NCBI RefSeq assembly: GCF_002502735.1
Contig: NZ_DAQC01000006.1
Coordinates: 62,001 to 126,000 of the forward strand
Direction of reading: 5' to 3'
Source of the DNA: Methanoregula sp. UBA64
GTDB lineage: Archaea; Halobacteriota; Methanomicrobia; Methanomicrobiales; Methanospirillaceae
DNA: 64,000 nucleotides
Positions 8,509 to 17,352 of the stretch are shown piece after piece. The translations under genes and the position numbers were made by a program. Each line of letters starts with the position of its first letter. Position 1 is the stretch's first letter. The notes under the pieces are model-generated. The model saw nothing but the letters and a program-made list of their open reading frames with translations. It did not search any database and was not told the origin of the DNA.

Positions 8509-9613
8509 GGGCGTTCACCCCGAACCAGAACTCTGTGCCGATACGACGTTTGCGGACGAACTCCGCGATGTCGTCGTACGTGACCTCCTGGCCGCCAAGG
8601 CCGGCGATCACGCTGAAGACATCGCAGTGGCATTTGGCCATGATCTCGTGGGCGACAATACCGCCGTACCCGAACGAGTAGTCCCGGTCGATCACGACAA
8701 CATCCTTACCCGTAAGGTCCAGCTTCGGGAAGGGCCGGAACCAGCGCAGGCGCATCGAGCCGGCCTTTATCCCCTCTTTTCGCAGGATATCGATCGCTAC
8801 TTCCGCCTCTTTCCCGAGCGTGCCCAGGGCAATGAGGATCACGTCCGCATCTTCGCACCGGTACTCCTCGACCGGCCCGTACTTCCGGCCAAACCGTTTT
8901 GCAAAGTCCGCCTCGGTTGCCGCGATCACTTTTTCGGAATCCCGGATCGAGCGCTCGATGTCCCAGCGGAACTTAAAGTGCTGGTCGGGGCCGGTGAGTC
9001 CGCCGTACCCCGCCGGGTTTTTCACGTCGATTGCGTGCGGCAGGTGGATCGGCGGGATGAAGTTCCCGGGTTCTACCGTATCGAGCGGCTGCATGATGTG
9101 CGAGAGGACAAAGCCGTCGAGGTTGACCATCACCGGCAGGAGCACGTCGTTGTGCTCCGCGATCCGGAATGCCATCAGGGTCGTGTCGTAGGCTTCCTGC
9201 ACGGTCGAGACGTACACCTGGAGCCAGCCGGTGTCGCGCTCCTGCATGGCATCGGTGTGCTCTGCCCAGATGTTCCAGCCGGGGCCGAGCGAGCGGTTCA
9301 CGTTTGCCATCACGATGGGGAGGCGGGCGCCGGCCGCCCAGTTGGTCATCTCGTGCATATAGAGCAGGCCGTGGGCGCTTGTGGCCGTAAACGTCCGCAC
9401 GCCCGTGATGGAAGCGCCGATGCAGGCCGCCATTGCCGAGTGTTCGCTCTCGACCGGGATGTACCGGCTCTTCATCTGGCCGCTTGTCACAAAGTCCGCG
9501 ATCGTCTCCACGATCTCGGTCTGCGGGGTGATCGGGTACGCGGCGACAACATCGGGCAGCGCCTGTTTGACTGCCTTCGCAATCGCCTTGTTCCCCGTTG
9601 CAATCTCCTTCAT
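8501..9613 (-). CDS. porA: Pyruvate:ferredoxin oxidoreductase alpha subunit
   Basis: Alpha subunit of 370 residues. Family features are NKAIAKAVKQALPDVVAAYPITPQTEIVE at the N-terminus, the YIPVESEHSAMAACIGAS segment, HTDAMQERDTGWLQVYVSTVQEAYDT and LPVMVNLDGFVLSH; the last two are PorA-like and not KorA-like. The C-terminal transketolase-like domain has the VIDRDYSFGYGG motif. It lies between porB (4-bp overlap) and porC. The substrate assignment as pyruvate rests on these motifs and on subunit arrangement; 2-oxoisovalerate is the main alternative. Confidence 0.93.
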   Translation of the reverse strand: MKEIATGNKAIAKAVKQALPDVVAAYPITPQTEIVETIADFVTSGQMKSRYIPVESEHSAMAACIGASITGVRTFTATSAHGLLYMHEMTNWAAGARLPIVMANVNRSLGPGWNIWAEHTDAMQERDTGWLQVYVSTVQEAYDTTLMAFRIAEHNDVLLPVMVNLDGFVLSHIMQPLDTVEPGNFIPPIHLPHAIDVKNPAGYGGLTGPDQHFKFRWDIERSIRDSEKVIAATEADFAKRFGRKYGPVEEYRCEDADVILIALGTLGKEAEVAIDILRKEGIKAGSMRLRWFRPFPKLDLTGKDVVVIDRDYSFGYGGIVAHEIMAKCHCDVFSVIAGLGGQEVTYDDIAEFVRKRRIGTEFWFGVNAHV

Positions 9614-10527
9614 GCCGACGCCTCCTCTTCTGCTGCAAGGTGTTTGAGATTATCGGCCAGGCGCTGTTTCAGGATCTCAATGGATTTTGGATCGATCCCC
9701 TTAAAGCGTCCCTGCGGGCCGAGATACTCTTCGAGCGGGATCGGTTTTCTCATCGCGGCCTTTGACGGGGCGCTGATCGTGAGTTTATTGTTCTCGCGCT
9801 CGTACAGCACCCACATGCCGGACTTTACCGCGAGTTTTCCCATCTCGATGGTCTTCTCGGCCGGGTAGCGCCAGCCGGGCGGGCACGGGGCGAGGATGTG
9901 GATGAAGGTCGGGCCCCGGAACGTGAGCGCCTTTGCGACTTTTTTATAGATATCCTGCGGGTAGGCGCTGCAGGCCGTTGCCATGTACGAGAGGTGGTGG
10001 GCTGCGGCAATCGCGTCGATGTCTTTCTTCTCGACCGTCTTTCCCGTAGGCGTCGTGGTGGTCCGTGCGCCAAGCGGCGTTGCACCCGAACGCTGCATGC
10101 CGGTGTTCCCGTAGGCTTCATTGTCGTAACAGATATACAGGAAATCGGTGCCCCGCTCGAATGCGCCGGACATGGACTGGATGCCGATATCGAGCGTTCC
10201 GCCGTCCCCGGCGTACACGATCACGTTCGTTTTCCTGCCAAGAGACCGGAACGCCTCGGACATTCCCGATGCGCACGCGGCGGCCGCGGCAAATGCAACG
10301 TTATAGACCGGCACATTCATGGCGGTGTTGGGGTAGATGCCCTGGATGACGCTCGTACAGCACGCGGGCACGACCAGCACGGTGTCGTGGCCGGCAGCCT
10401 TTAACACGTACCGCAGGGTCAGGGACGAACTACACCCTGCGCATGCGGACGTGCACTTTTTTAAGTACTCTTCTTTGGGGATTTCTGCGATGATGACCAA
10501 CTCCCGGATATCCTGTTTTTGAGGCAC
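9610..10527 (-). CDS. porB: Pyruvate:ferredoxin oxidoreductase beta subunit
   Basis: Thiamine diphosphate-binding subunit. CAGCSSSLTLRYVLKAAG holds the first cluster Cys pair and VVPACC another; GDGGTLDIGIQSMSGAFERG is the thiamine diphosphate/Mg motif; YDNEAYGNTGMQRSGATP is the PorB substrate-loop signature. The frame is open to an ATG at 10557 (315 residues), but the GTG at 10527 (305 residues, beginning VPQKQDIRELVII) follows the G-rich GGCAGGGGCC and fits the family length better, so it is taken as the start; this choice is uncertain. It is the first gene of the porBACD transcription unit. Confidence 0.9.
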   Translation of the reverse strand: MPQKQDIRELVIIAEIPKEEYLKKCTSACAGCSSSLTLRYVLKAAGHDTVLVVPACCTSVIQGIYPNTAMNVPVYNVAFAAAAACASGMSEAFRSLGRKTNVIVYAGDGGTLDIGIQSMSGAFERGTDFLYICYDNEAYGNTGMQRSGATPLGARTTTTPTGKTVEKKDIDAIAAAHHLSYMATACSAYPQDIYKKVAKALTFRGPTFIHILAPCPPGWRYPAEKTIEMGKLAVKSGMWVLYERENNKLTISAPSKAAMRKPIPLEEYLGPQGRFKGIDPKSIEILKQRLADNLKHLAAEEEASA

Positions 10528-10590
10528 AGGGCCCCTGCCGTAAAAATAATTTATCATTATTTGTCATGGACACGGAAAAAAGGTACTGTT

Positions 10591-13518
10591 TTATGCACCG
10601 GGCCCCGGCCGCGGCGTGATGCGGTACATCCCCCGCGGGACGGTCATCTCGAACCGGACGCCTTTCCCCGGTTCCCCGGTCTCCGCAAACCCGATCCCGG
10701 AGAGTTCGAGGATATCGTGGATGAAAAAGAGCCCGAACCGGGTTGTCGCAAAGGTCCGTACAAAGAGGTCCTGCTTGTTTTCCTCTGCAATCCCGGGGCC
10801 GTTGTCCTCGTACACGAGCACGAGGCTGTCCGCAGTCTCGCGGTACCAGATCCGGATCTCAGTTGCTGCGGGCGCATGCACGAGCGTGTTCTCGATCAGG
10901 TGCGAGAAGACCTTTTCGAGGATCGGGTCGGTGAAGATAACGAGCCCGTCGACATTCGTGGTGACCGTTACGGACCGGCTTCCTTTCAGAGCGATCACGA
11001 GCGAGAGCATCGCGTGGATGTCCACCCACTCGCTGGGCTTTGTCCCGATCTCCTGGTACTCGCGGGTATACCCGAGCTGCTGGTGGATCACCTTGAGGAT
11101 CTCGTCCTCGGATCTGAGCATCTTTTTTGCGGTCTCGTCAGCCACGAGATCGCGGCTGAGCTCGATGTAGCCCCGCAGGCTGGTCACCTTGTTCTGGATG
11201 TCGTGCCAGGCCACGATGTTCATGAGCTGGAGTTTCCGGTCTGCGAGCCGGAGCGCCCGCTCTTCGTTCCTGCGGACGGTAATGTCCTCAAAGACCGTTG
11301 CAAAATGGCCTTTTTTGGGGGAATATGCCGAGATGTGGAAGTATTTTTTCAAGGGTTCGAAGTACGTCTCGAACTGCTCTGCCTCCCCGGTCAGCGCGAC
11401 TTTTGCGTACCGGTCCAGGAACGGGGGGGCTTCAACGCCGTATGCCTCGCAGCTCAGCTTGCCCAGAACCGCCGACCGGCTGATGCCGATCTGTTTTTCA
11501 AAGCCCTCGTTTACGGCAAGGATCCGGTATTCTGCCGGGTTGCCGAGCGCATCGTACACCAGTTCGTGGAGTGCCAGCCCCTCGATCATATGGTCGAAAA
11601 GGGCCCGGAACCGCTCCCCGCTTTCCCGGAGCGCCACCTGGCCCCTTGCCAGCTCTTCGTAATTTTCCCTGAGTTCCTCGTCCGATGCGGTCAGCTCTTC
11701 GTAGGCTGCATGGAGGTCTTCCTCGCGTTTCCGGATCTCTTCTTCTGCTTCGTGGCGCTTGGTGATATCCCGGTTGCTGGCCCGGCGCCCGATCCAGCGG
11801 CCGCCGGCATCGTAAATCGCGTGGCAGGTGTGGCCGATCCAGCATACCCCGCCGTCTTTTCGCCGGATCCGGAACTCTTCGGCATGATGGGCCGGCGCCT
11901 CCGTGATGGTCGTTAAGTGGGTGCCGATCCGGTCCCGGTCGTCTTCGTGGACGATCTTCGAAAAGATCCCGGGATCGTTCATAAATTCGTCTGCCGTATA
12001 GCCGGTGATGCGCTCGCAGGAGGGGGAGACGTAGACAAACCGGCCCTCGGGCGAGATCCAGTACTCCCAGTCATACGCAAACTCGGCTAAAAGCCGGAAC
12101 TTCTCCTCGCTTTTTTCAAGCAGGAGCCCGGCGCGTTTCCTCTCCGAGATGTCGGTGATAAACGAGTAATACTTCACCGGTCTTCCCTCCCCGTCCCGGA
12201 CACTGTGGACGAAGAGTTCGACGGGGACCCGCACGGCGTCTTTTCGCAGGTACTCTTTCTCGTACCGCACGGGTTCCCCGGTACGGGCGAGCGTTTCGAG
12301 TTCCCGTGCCTCGTTCTCCCGCCACTCGGGGGGAGTGAGCACGGCCGACCAGTCGATCTTCTCCAGCTCCTCGCTTGTGTACCCGGTCAGCCTGCAGAAT
12401 GCCTGGTTGTACATGGCGAGCCGCCCGTCCGGGTAGCCGACCGCAAACGGCTGGGAGGACCGGTCCAGGAGATCCGCGAGTTCGCGGTTCCGCGACTCGC
12501 TTATTTTCAGCTTTTCGTCCTGCGCTGCCAGCTCGTCGTACTGCTGCCGGAGTTCCTCGTTTGATGCCGATATCTGGTTGTACGCCGCATTCAGTTCGGT
12601 GTTCGACTGCACCAGGGACTGCTGTGCCCGGTCGAGATCGTTTCCGAGGCGTCGGGCGGTCCCTGCAATGATCGTGCCGGTCACAAGGCAGAAGACCAGG
12701 AGAACACACGCGAGGAGGAGCGCGTCGCGGATCCCGAAACATGCTGCAAGAACGGTCTGGAGGATATTCTGGAAGACCACGATGGCAACGGTGAGGGGAA
12801 GAAACGTCCGGAAGAGCCGGGCACGGAACGACTCGCCGCTCAACCAGGCAAGCGGCAGGGCATCTTTTCCCGCCAGCGCCACCAGCCCGAGCCCGGCGCA
12901 GGCCGCGGAAAGCGCGGAAGTGAGCGCGATGGGCAGGATCCCGGTCCCTTCGAGGAACGGAATCCCGTACACGTACCCCAGAACAAACGTGAGGGCCGCG
13001 AGCGTAACGCAGAGCCCGGTCAGCCCGGCGATAGTCCCGGCAATGGCCTTCTTCTCTTTCATATCGCGGGCATAGATTACCAGGATCAGACCGATCGCAG
13101 AGAGGGCAAGCAGCACCGAGGCTGCCGGAGATATCGGAATGGTCGGGTGCATAAGGACGGCATCGCCCGCCCGGACCATGACGGACTCTGCAATGAAATG
13201 CCCGCCGTTTATTCCCAGCAGGACCTCGGGGATTTCCAGTACGGCGATACCGGCACAGAGTACAGCTGCGCCGGATCGCACCGGGCCCCTAAACGGTCTG
13301 ACACCCTGGATTGCGATGAGAATGCCAAGCACGATCCAGAAGAGTGCTGCGGAAAAGGCAATGGACCGGTACCCCGGGTAAATACTGGCAAGTACCGTTA
13401 TTCCCCAGAAAATACCCAGCAGCCCGGCCAGACTGACAAGTGCAGCAGCAGCGCCGAAATATACGGCGCCAGGGAAGCCCGAATGGCGGCCCCCGTCTGG
13501 TGAAGTACCGGGCACCAT
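10591..13518 (-). CDS. Membrane multi-PAS histidine kinase
   Basis: A 975-residue sensor kinase. The N-terminus has about eight hydrophobic spans (roughly residues 15-290) with little extracytoplasmic sequence, then a coiled coil (about 295-345). Three PAS domains follow at about 350-460, 470-600 and 650-765, separated by helical linkers; the PAS-PAC exits read FITDISERKRA, SNRDITKRHEA and FEDITVRRNEE. The histidine motif NIVAWHDIQNKVTSLRGY supplies the phosphoacceptor His. The ATPase domain has the N box (ENTLVHAP) and G1 box (YEDNGPGIAEENK). The ATTRFGLFFIHDIL motif is typical of methanogen kinases of this type. No adjacent response regulator is seen, so its partner is unknown; the regulator at 1-1247 is 9 kb away. 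Confidence 0.92.
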   Translation of the reverse strand: MVPGTSPDGGRHSGFPGAVYFGAAAALVSLAGLLGIFWGITVLASIYPGYRSIAFSAALFWIVLGILIAIQGVRPFRGPVRSGAAVLCAGIAVLEIPEVLLGINGGHFIAESVMVRAGDAVLMHPTIPISPAASVLLALSAIGLILVIYARDMKEKKAIAGTIAGLTGLCVTLAALTFVLGYVYGIPFLEGTGILPIALTSALSAACAGLGLVALAGKDALPLAWLSGESFRARLFRTFLPLTVAIVVFQNILQTVLAACFGIRDALLLACVLLVFCLVTGTIIAGTARRLGNDLDRAQQSLVQSNTELNAAYNQISASNEELRQQYDELAAQDEKLKISESRNRELADLLDRSSQPFAVGYPDGRLAMYNQAFCRLTGYTSEELEKIDWSAVLTPPEWRENEARELETLARTGEPVRYEKEYLRKDAVRVPVELFVHSVRDGEGRPVKYYSFITDISERKRAGLLLEKSEEKFRLLAEFAYDWEYWISPEGRFVYVSPSCERITGYTADEFMNDPGIFSKIVHEDDRDRIGTHLTTITEAPAHHAEEFRIRRKDGGVCWIGHTCHAIYDAGGRWIGRRASNRDITKRHEAEEEIRKREEDLHAAYEELTASDEELRENYEELARGQVALRESGERFRALFDHMIEGLALHELVYDALGNPAEYRILAVNEGFEKQIGISRSAVLGKLSCEAYGVEAPPFLDRYAKVALTGEAEQFETYFEPLKKYFHISAYSPKKGHFATVFEDITVRRNEERALRLADRKLQLMNIVAWHDIQNKVTSLRGYIELSRDLVADETAKKMLRSEDEILKVIHQQLGYTREYQEIGTKPSEWVDIHAMLSLVIALKGSRSVTVTTNVDGLVIFTDPILEKVFSHLIENTLVHAPAATEIRIWYRETADSLVLVYEDNGPGIAEENKQDLFVRTFATTRFGLFFIHDILELSGIGFAETGEPGKGVRFEMTVPRGMYRITPRPGPGA

Positions 13519-13925
13519 GAATAATTTCTCCTTGGGGGGAGGGTAAATAAATGTATTGAACTATGCACGGCAATCGTGGCGGTCCAGGCGGTACCGCTGC
13601 CGCCCGTTCACTTTCACCCCGCCCGCCCGGGCTTTAAACCGCGGTTCATGTAACCAGTGATATGGGGAGGACGAAAAAAACCCTCTAAAAAATCCGTGAA
13701 TCCCGGTCTACCCTTCCGGTGCTCCACGGGTCCATCCTCCCGGCCTCTAGAAAAAAACCCTTGAATGCATACCGTGTGTCTCTTTGCATGGGCGGGAACC
13801 TCTCACCCCCGTTCACGCGAAAGTCACTTTTTGTTCGTGTTTTTTTAAAATTTCCTGCCGCGGGAGACCGTCCGGCATCCCTGTTTTGCATAATATATTT
13901 CAGGAAGATCTCTCCAACCACTGTT
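13519..13925. promoter_or_regulatory. Divergent intergenic region with khtT promoter
   Basis: No gene is recognised in these 407 bases between the divergent kinase and khtT genes. A TATA box ATAATATATT at 13890-13899 lies 27-36 bases before the khtT ATG, predicting a leaderless message. The rest holds short homopolymer runs and GC-rich stretches without clear structure. Confidence 0.5.
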
Positions 13926-14411
13926 ATGGCGCTTCGATCCCTCAACCTTCCCGGCGTGGGTACCAAATACGAGTTCGAGACCGACAAGGGAGATACGGTC
14001 GCGATATTTTTCACGAAAACCGGTACCATCCAGATGTACACCCTCCAGAAGGGCTGCCACACGCCGAGCGCTGCCGAGATGACGCCGGTCGAAGCACGGC
14101 GTCTTGGAAACATTCTCACCGGCGCCATCATCGAAGCCGACCAGGAGAGCGTCGAGATCGCGTTCTCTGCGCTCGCCGATCTCCGGGTCACCATCCACAC
14201 CTATATCGTCCCGCCCGCGGTTGCCGGAAAGACGATCCAGGACCTCCAGATCCGGGCAAAGACCGGGACCACGATCATCGCGGTCTCAAGAAACGAGAAG
14301 AACATCATCAACCCCCCGCCGTCGTTTGTCTTTGCGGCCGGCGATGCCGTGCTCGTGATCGGCGAGACCGACCAGCTCCGGCTCTTTGAACGAGAGATCA
14401 TGGTGGATTAA
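13926..14411 (+). CDS. khtT: KhtT-like TrkA-C (RCK-C) regulatory protein
   Basis: A cytoplasmic regulator of 161 residues for the antiporter encoded next. The N-terminal domain has LPGVGTKYEFETDKGDTVAIFF, a close match to the KhtT/YhaT N-terminal pattern. The C-terminal half (about residues 75-158) is a TrkA-C ligand-binding domain: GKTIQDLQIRAKTGTTIIAVSR and FAAGDAVLVIGETDQL. In Bacillus, KhtT gates the KhtU K+/H+ antiporter in response to nucleotides. The longer reading upstream was rejected because a TATA box and leaderless spacing fit the ATG at 13926. The stop codon shares one base with the next start (TAATG), so translation is coupled. Confidence 0.87.
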   Translation: MALRSLNLPGVGTKYEFETDKGDTVAIFFTKTGTIQMYTLQKGCHTPSAAEMTPVEARRLGNILTGAIIEADQESVEIAFSALADLRVTIHTYIVPPAVAGKTIQDLQIRAKTGTTIIAVSRNEKNIINPPPSFVFAAGDAVLVIGETDQLRLFEREIMVD

Positions 14412-15574
14412 TGGACGGGATCCTTGCTGCGCAGGGCATTGTCGTTGCCCTTACGGTCTGTCTTGCACTTGCCCTTTTGAGCAAGTACCTGACCATCCCC
14501 GCCATCCCGTTCTACATTATTGCCGGGGTCGTGCTCGGGAAGGCCGGCCTCGGCATTGTCGCCTCCGACCAGATCAGCGGGTTCTTCTCAGACCTCGGGC
14601 TGATCTTTTTACTCTTCTTTGTGGGCCTCGGCCTCAAGGTCGACAAGATTGCCGATAACGGCAACGCGGTTCTCGTGAGCGGGATCATCGACTTAAACGT
14701 CAACATGCTCATCGGCTTTCTTGCCGCGTACCTGCTCGGCTTTACCCTGGTCGAGGCACTGATCATCGCGGCAGCCTTCTACATATCGAGCACCGCGATG
14801 GCGGTGACCTCGCTTATCGAGAACCGGAAGCTGATGATGAAGGAGTCCGAGGCGATCATCTGGCTGATGGTCTTTGAAGACCTTGCCATGATCATCGTCC
14901 TTGCCGTGCTCTCGGCAGGAAATGAGAACCTGGTCTTCTTTGTGGCAAAGATCCTCCTTGGCCTTGGCATCCTCTACCTCCTCGCCCACTATGGCAAGGA
15001 ATTTTTAATCTCCATTCTCGAACGGGAGGACGAGCTGCCGGTCCTCTTTACCTTTGTCGCCGTGCTTGCCACCGCGGGATGCGCCCTGTATCTCGGGATC
15101 CCCGACACCCTGATGGTCATCGCCCTCGGCGCTGCCATTGCAACCACCGACCCGGATGCCTTCGAGCAGCACGCCCGGCCGTTCAAGGACGTCTTCATGG
15201 TGATCTTCTTTGTCTTTTTCGGGATATCGATCACCCTTTCCGGCAACATCAACCTCGGGGTCATCGCGATCATCTGCGTCCTTGCCATCGTCTCGAAACT
15301 GATCTCGGGCGTGCTTACGGGTATTGCGCTCTACGGCTCGGCAAAGTCCGGTATCGAGATATGGGTCAACACCATCGGGCGGGGAGAGTTTTCCATTGCC
15401 CTTGCGGCGCTTTACGGCTCCCCGCCGGTTGCCGCCACGATTGCCGTGATGGTGATCGTGACCTCGCTCGTGGGCTCGTTTGCGGCAAAGTACTCGGACC
15501 TCTTACGGCTCGGGCTCTCCGGCAGGAGCCGGCACCACGGCCCCCCGGCCCGGCGCAGCCATCCGGGCCGCTAG
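14411..15574 (+). CDS. khtU: KhtU/Kef-type K+/H+ antiporter (CPA2)
   Basis: Integral membrane monovalent cation/proton antiporter of 387 residues with about 12 transmembrane segments. Recognisable parts are IPAIPFYIIAGVVLGKAGLG, LIFLLFFVGLGLKVDKI, and the ITLSGNINLGVIAIICVLAIVSKLISG core; VNTIGRGEFSIALAAL near the C-terminus matches the conserved GxxRGEFA/S motif of the family. It has no soluble RCK domain of its own; this is supplied in trans by KhtT, encoded directly upstream. The C-terminal 25 residues are Arg/Pro-rich. Confidence 0.88.
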   Translation: MDGILAAQGIVVALTVCLALALLSKYLTIPAIPFYIIAGVVLGKAGLGIVASDQISGFFSDLGLIFLLFFVGLGLKVDKIADNGNAVLVSGIIDLNVNMLIGFLAAYLLGFTLVEALIIAAAFYISSTAMAVTSLIENRKLMMKESEAIIWLMVFEDLAMIIVLAVLSAGNENLVFFVAKILLGLGILYLLAHYGKEFLISILEREDELPVLFTFVAVLATAGCALYLGIPDTLMVIALGAAIATTDPDAFEQHARPFKDVFMVIFFVFFGISITLSGNINLGVIAIICVLAIVSKLISGVLTGIALYGSAKSGIEIWVNTIGRGEFSIALAALYGSPPVAATIAVMVIVTSLVGSFAAKYSDLLRLGLSGRSRHHGPPARRSHPGR

Positions 15575-15635
15575 CCCGGATGATCCCGACCGACAGGATT
15601 TTGTGCCCGGGCCCCCCCATCCCTGACACAGGAGT

Positions 15636-16352
15636 ATGAGTCTATTGACCGATCACCGCACCGGCTGCATGGTCTGCGGAAAACCGCTCCGCTACCTTGA
15701 GACGCCGGAACAGCGCGAATGCGTGTACTGCCACCAGACAAAGACCGCAGATGCCGTCTGCGAGGACGGGCATTTTGTCTGCGACAGCTGCCACCGGCTC
15801 GGGGCGGACGACGCGATCCAGCAGTACTGCACGGCAACCGAAGAGACCGACCCGGTCCGGATTGCGATCACGCTCATGCAGAACCCGGTCGTCCACATGC
15901 ACGGCCCCGAGCACCATTTCCTTGTGCCGGCCGTTTTACTCGCCGCGTACTGCAATGTGACCGGCAAAAAAGAGAAAAAGGCAAAACTGATCGCAACCGC
16001 ACGGGAGCGGGCCGCGGCAATCCCCGGCGGCGCCTGCGGGTTCATGGGAGACTGCGGGGCGGCAGTCGGCACCGGGATCTACATCTCGCTTGTTACCGGC
16101 GCAACGCCGCTCTCGCACCGCGAGTGGCAGCAGGCAAACCTGGTGGTGGCAGAAAGCCTCATGGAAGTTGCAAAGAACGGCGGGCCCCGCTGCTGCAAGC
16201 GCAACACGTTTCTTGCGATCCGGGGTGCCGTTGCATTTACCGCCGAACACCTTGGCGTAAAAATTCCGCTGGACCCGAAAACAACCTGCCGGTTCTTCGG
16301 CATGAACAAAGAGTGCCGGATGGCCGACTGTCCCTTTTACCCGGAGCGCTGA
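15636..16352 (+). CDS. DUF5714 domain protein with N-terminal zinc ribbon
   Basis: A 238-residue protein of unknown function, common in methanogens. The N-terminus has a Cys-rich module (CMVCGKPL, CVYCHQTK, CEDGHFVCDSC), then the DUF5714 core with NPVVHMHGPEHHFLVPAVLL, GACGFMGDCGAAVG and a Cys-rich C-terminus (CCKRN, CRFFGMNKECRMADCPFY). The many Cys and His residues suggest a metal or iron-sulfur cluster; this is inference. Its end overlaps the 3' end of the convergent ribL gene by 16 bp. Confidence 0.8.
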   Translation: MSLLTDHRTGCMVCGKPLRYLETPEQRECVYCHQTKTADAVCEDGHFVCDSCHRLGADDAIQQYCTATEETDPVRIAITLMQNPVVHMHGPEHHFLVPAVLLAAYCNVTGKKEKKAKLIATARERAAAIPGGACGFMGDCGAAVGTGIYISLVTGATPLSHREWQQANLVVAESLMEVAKNGGPRCCKRNTFLAIRGAVAFTAEHLGVKIPLDPKTTCRFFGMNKECRMADCPFYPER

Positions 16353-16780
16353 CCGGTTCCCCGGGCCTCGATGATACGCTGGACGATGAGGCGCGAGCTC
16401 GCAAGGTCGCCGCCCTCGTACCTGCCGATCCGGGCCACCTGTGCCGGAAGGTTGCGCTCCGCGAGCTGGCTTTTCAGGTTCTCTTCATTGAAGTACTGGT
16501 TGAACCCGAGCGTGATGATATCGGGCCGGATCTCAACGATGGGCCGGAACATGTCGGCCGGGTCGCCGAGGACAGCGTGGTCGACCGGCTTAAGCGCCGC
16601 GATCATGGCCCGGCGCTGCTCCTCGGGAACAATCGGGCGGGGCTTGAACTTCACGTTTGCGTCCCGGGCAACGATCACCCAGAGTTCGTCGCCGAGTTTT
16701 TTTGATTCCTCTAAGTAGTAGAGGTGGCCCGGGTGGAGGATATCGAACGTGCCGGTGGCAACAACGCGCCGGGCGGTCAT
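16337..16780 (-). CDS. ribL: Archaeal FAD synthetase RibL
   Basis: Air-sensitive archaeal FMN adenylyltransferase that makes FAD from FMN and a nucleotide triphosphate. The 147 residues form one nucleotidyltransferase domain: GTFDILHPGH near residue 10 is the HxGH-type motif, and SSRLIVQRI near the C-terminus is the ISSTxxI-type motif. Length fits the family. It directly follows the JAMM gene with no gap, so the two are probably cotranscribed. A glycerol-3-phosphate cytidylyltransferase-like role is the alternative, but residues such as RDANVKFKPRPIVPEEQR match RibL. Confidence 0.88.
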   Translation of the reverse strand: MTARRVVATGTFDILHPGHLYYLEESKKLGDELWVIVARDANVKFKPRPIVPEEQRRAMIAALKPVDHAVLGDPADMFRPIVEIRPDIITLGFNQYFNEENLKSQLAERNLPAQVARIGRYEGGDLASSRLIVQRIIEARGTGQRSG

Positions 16781-17152
16781 TTAGATCACCTCGAGATCGA
16801 AAGGATCGCCGTCCGCGGTAAAGCACCGCCAGCACCCCTCCTCGTACGGGGCGCCGATGATCAGGTGGTAGCGTCCCGCCCGGGGAAAGAAGTTCAAATC
16901 CGCATCCGAAGGCCGGCAGACGCCGTTCGGGTGCGAGTGGGCGCTTCCCGCCATATGGGTATCGAGCGGCATCATGTCAAAGAAGATCGAGGCCGAGGAA
17001 CTGCCGGTGATCGTGCCGGGGAGGAGGTTGAGCTCGGCAATGAGCCCGCCCTCCTCTTTTAAGAGTGCCGCGAACTCGTTGGGGTGGCTGTTTTTCCCGA
17101 GTTCAAGGAGCAGCTGTAAAAGTTCTTTTTTTATCCCGCGGATGGCAGTCAT
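16781..17152 (-). CDS. JAMM/MPN-domain metalloprotease-like protein
   Basis: A 123-residue single-domain protein of the JAB1/MPN family. The zinc site is intact: Glu in NEFAALL, then HSHPNGVCRPSDAD (His-x-His-x7-Ser-x2-Asp). Archaeal members can cleave SAMP-type ubiquitin-like conjugates or take part in sulfur-carrier chemistry; which applies here is not shown. The start abuts a short leader, and the stop is directly followed by the ribL start at 16780, indicating one transcription unit. Confidence 0.85.
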   Translation of the reverse strand: MTAIRGIKKELLQLLLELGKNSHPNEFAALLKEEGGLIAELNLLPGTITGSSSASIFFDMMPLDTHMAGSAHSHPNGVCRPSDADLNFFPRAGRYHLIIGAPYEEGCWRCFTADGDPFDLEVI

Positions 17153-17352
17153 GGTGGCTCTCTAAAACAGCGTCGGCTTCGCGCAAAAGTTTGTACCGAT
17201 CCATTCGTGCCCGGATATGAAAAAAGGCTCGCAAAAGAACAAAAACAACGGTGGTACGATTTCCCCACGAAAGCAAACTCCGGAGGAGGCCCCGGAAAAA
17301 AAAGAGGGAAATTCCCGGGGGTGGAGTATGGGGAAGTGTATAGTTTTTGTTT

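Noticed and set aside
7724..10527. 2-oxoglutarate or 2-oxoisovalerate oxidoreductase
   Set aside because: The alpha-subunit DTGWLQ and NLDGFVLSH regions and the beta-subunit NTGMQRSGATP loop favour pyruvate; 2-oxoisovalerate is not fully excluded.
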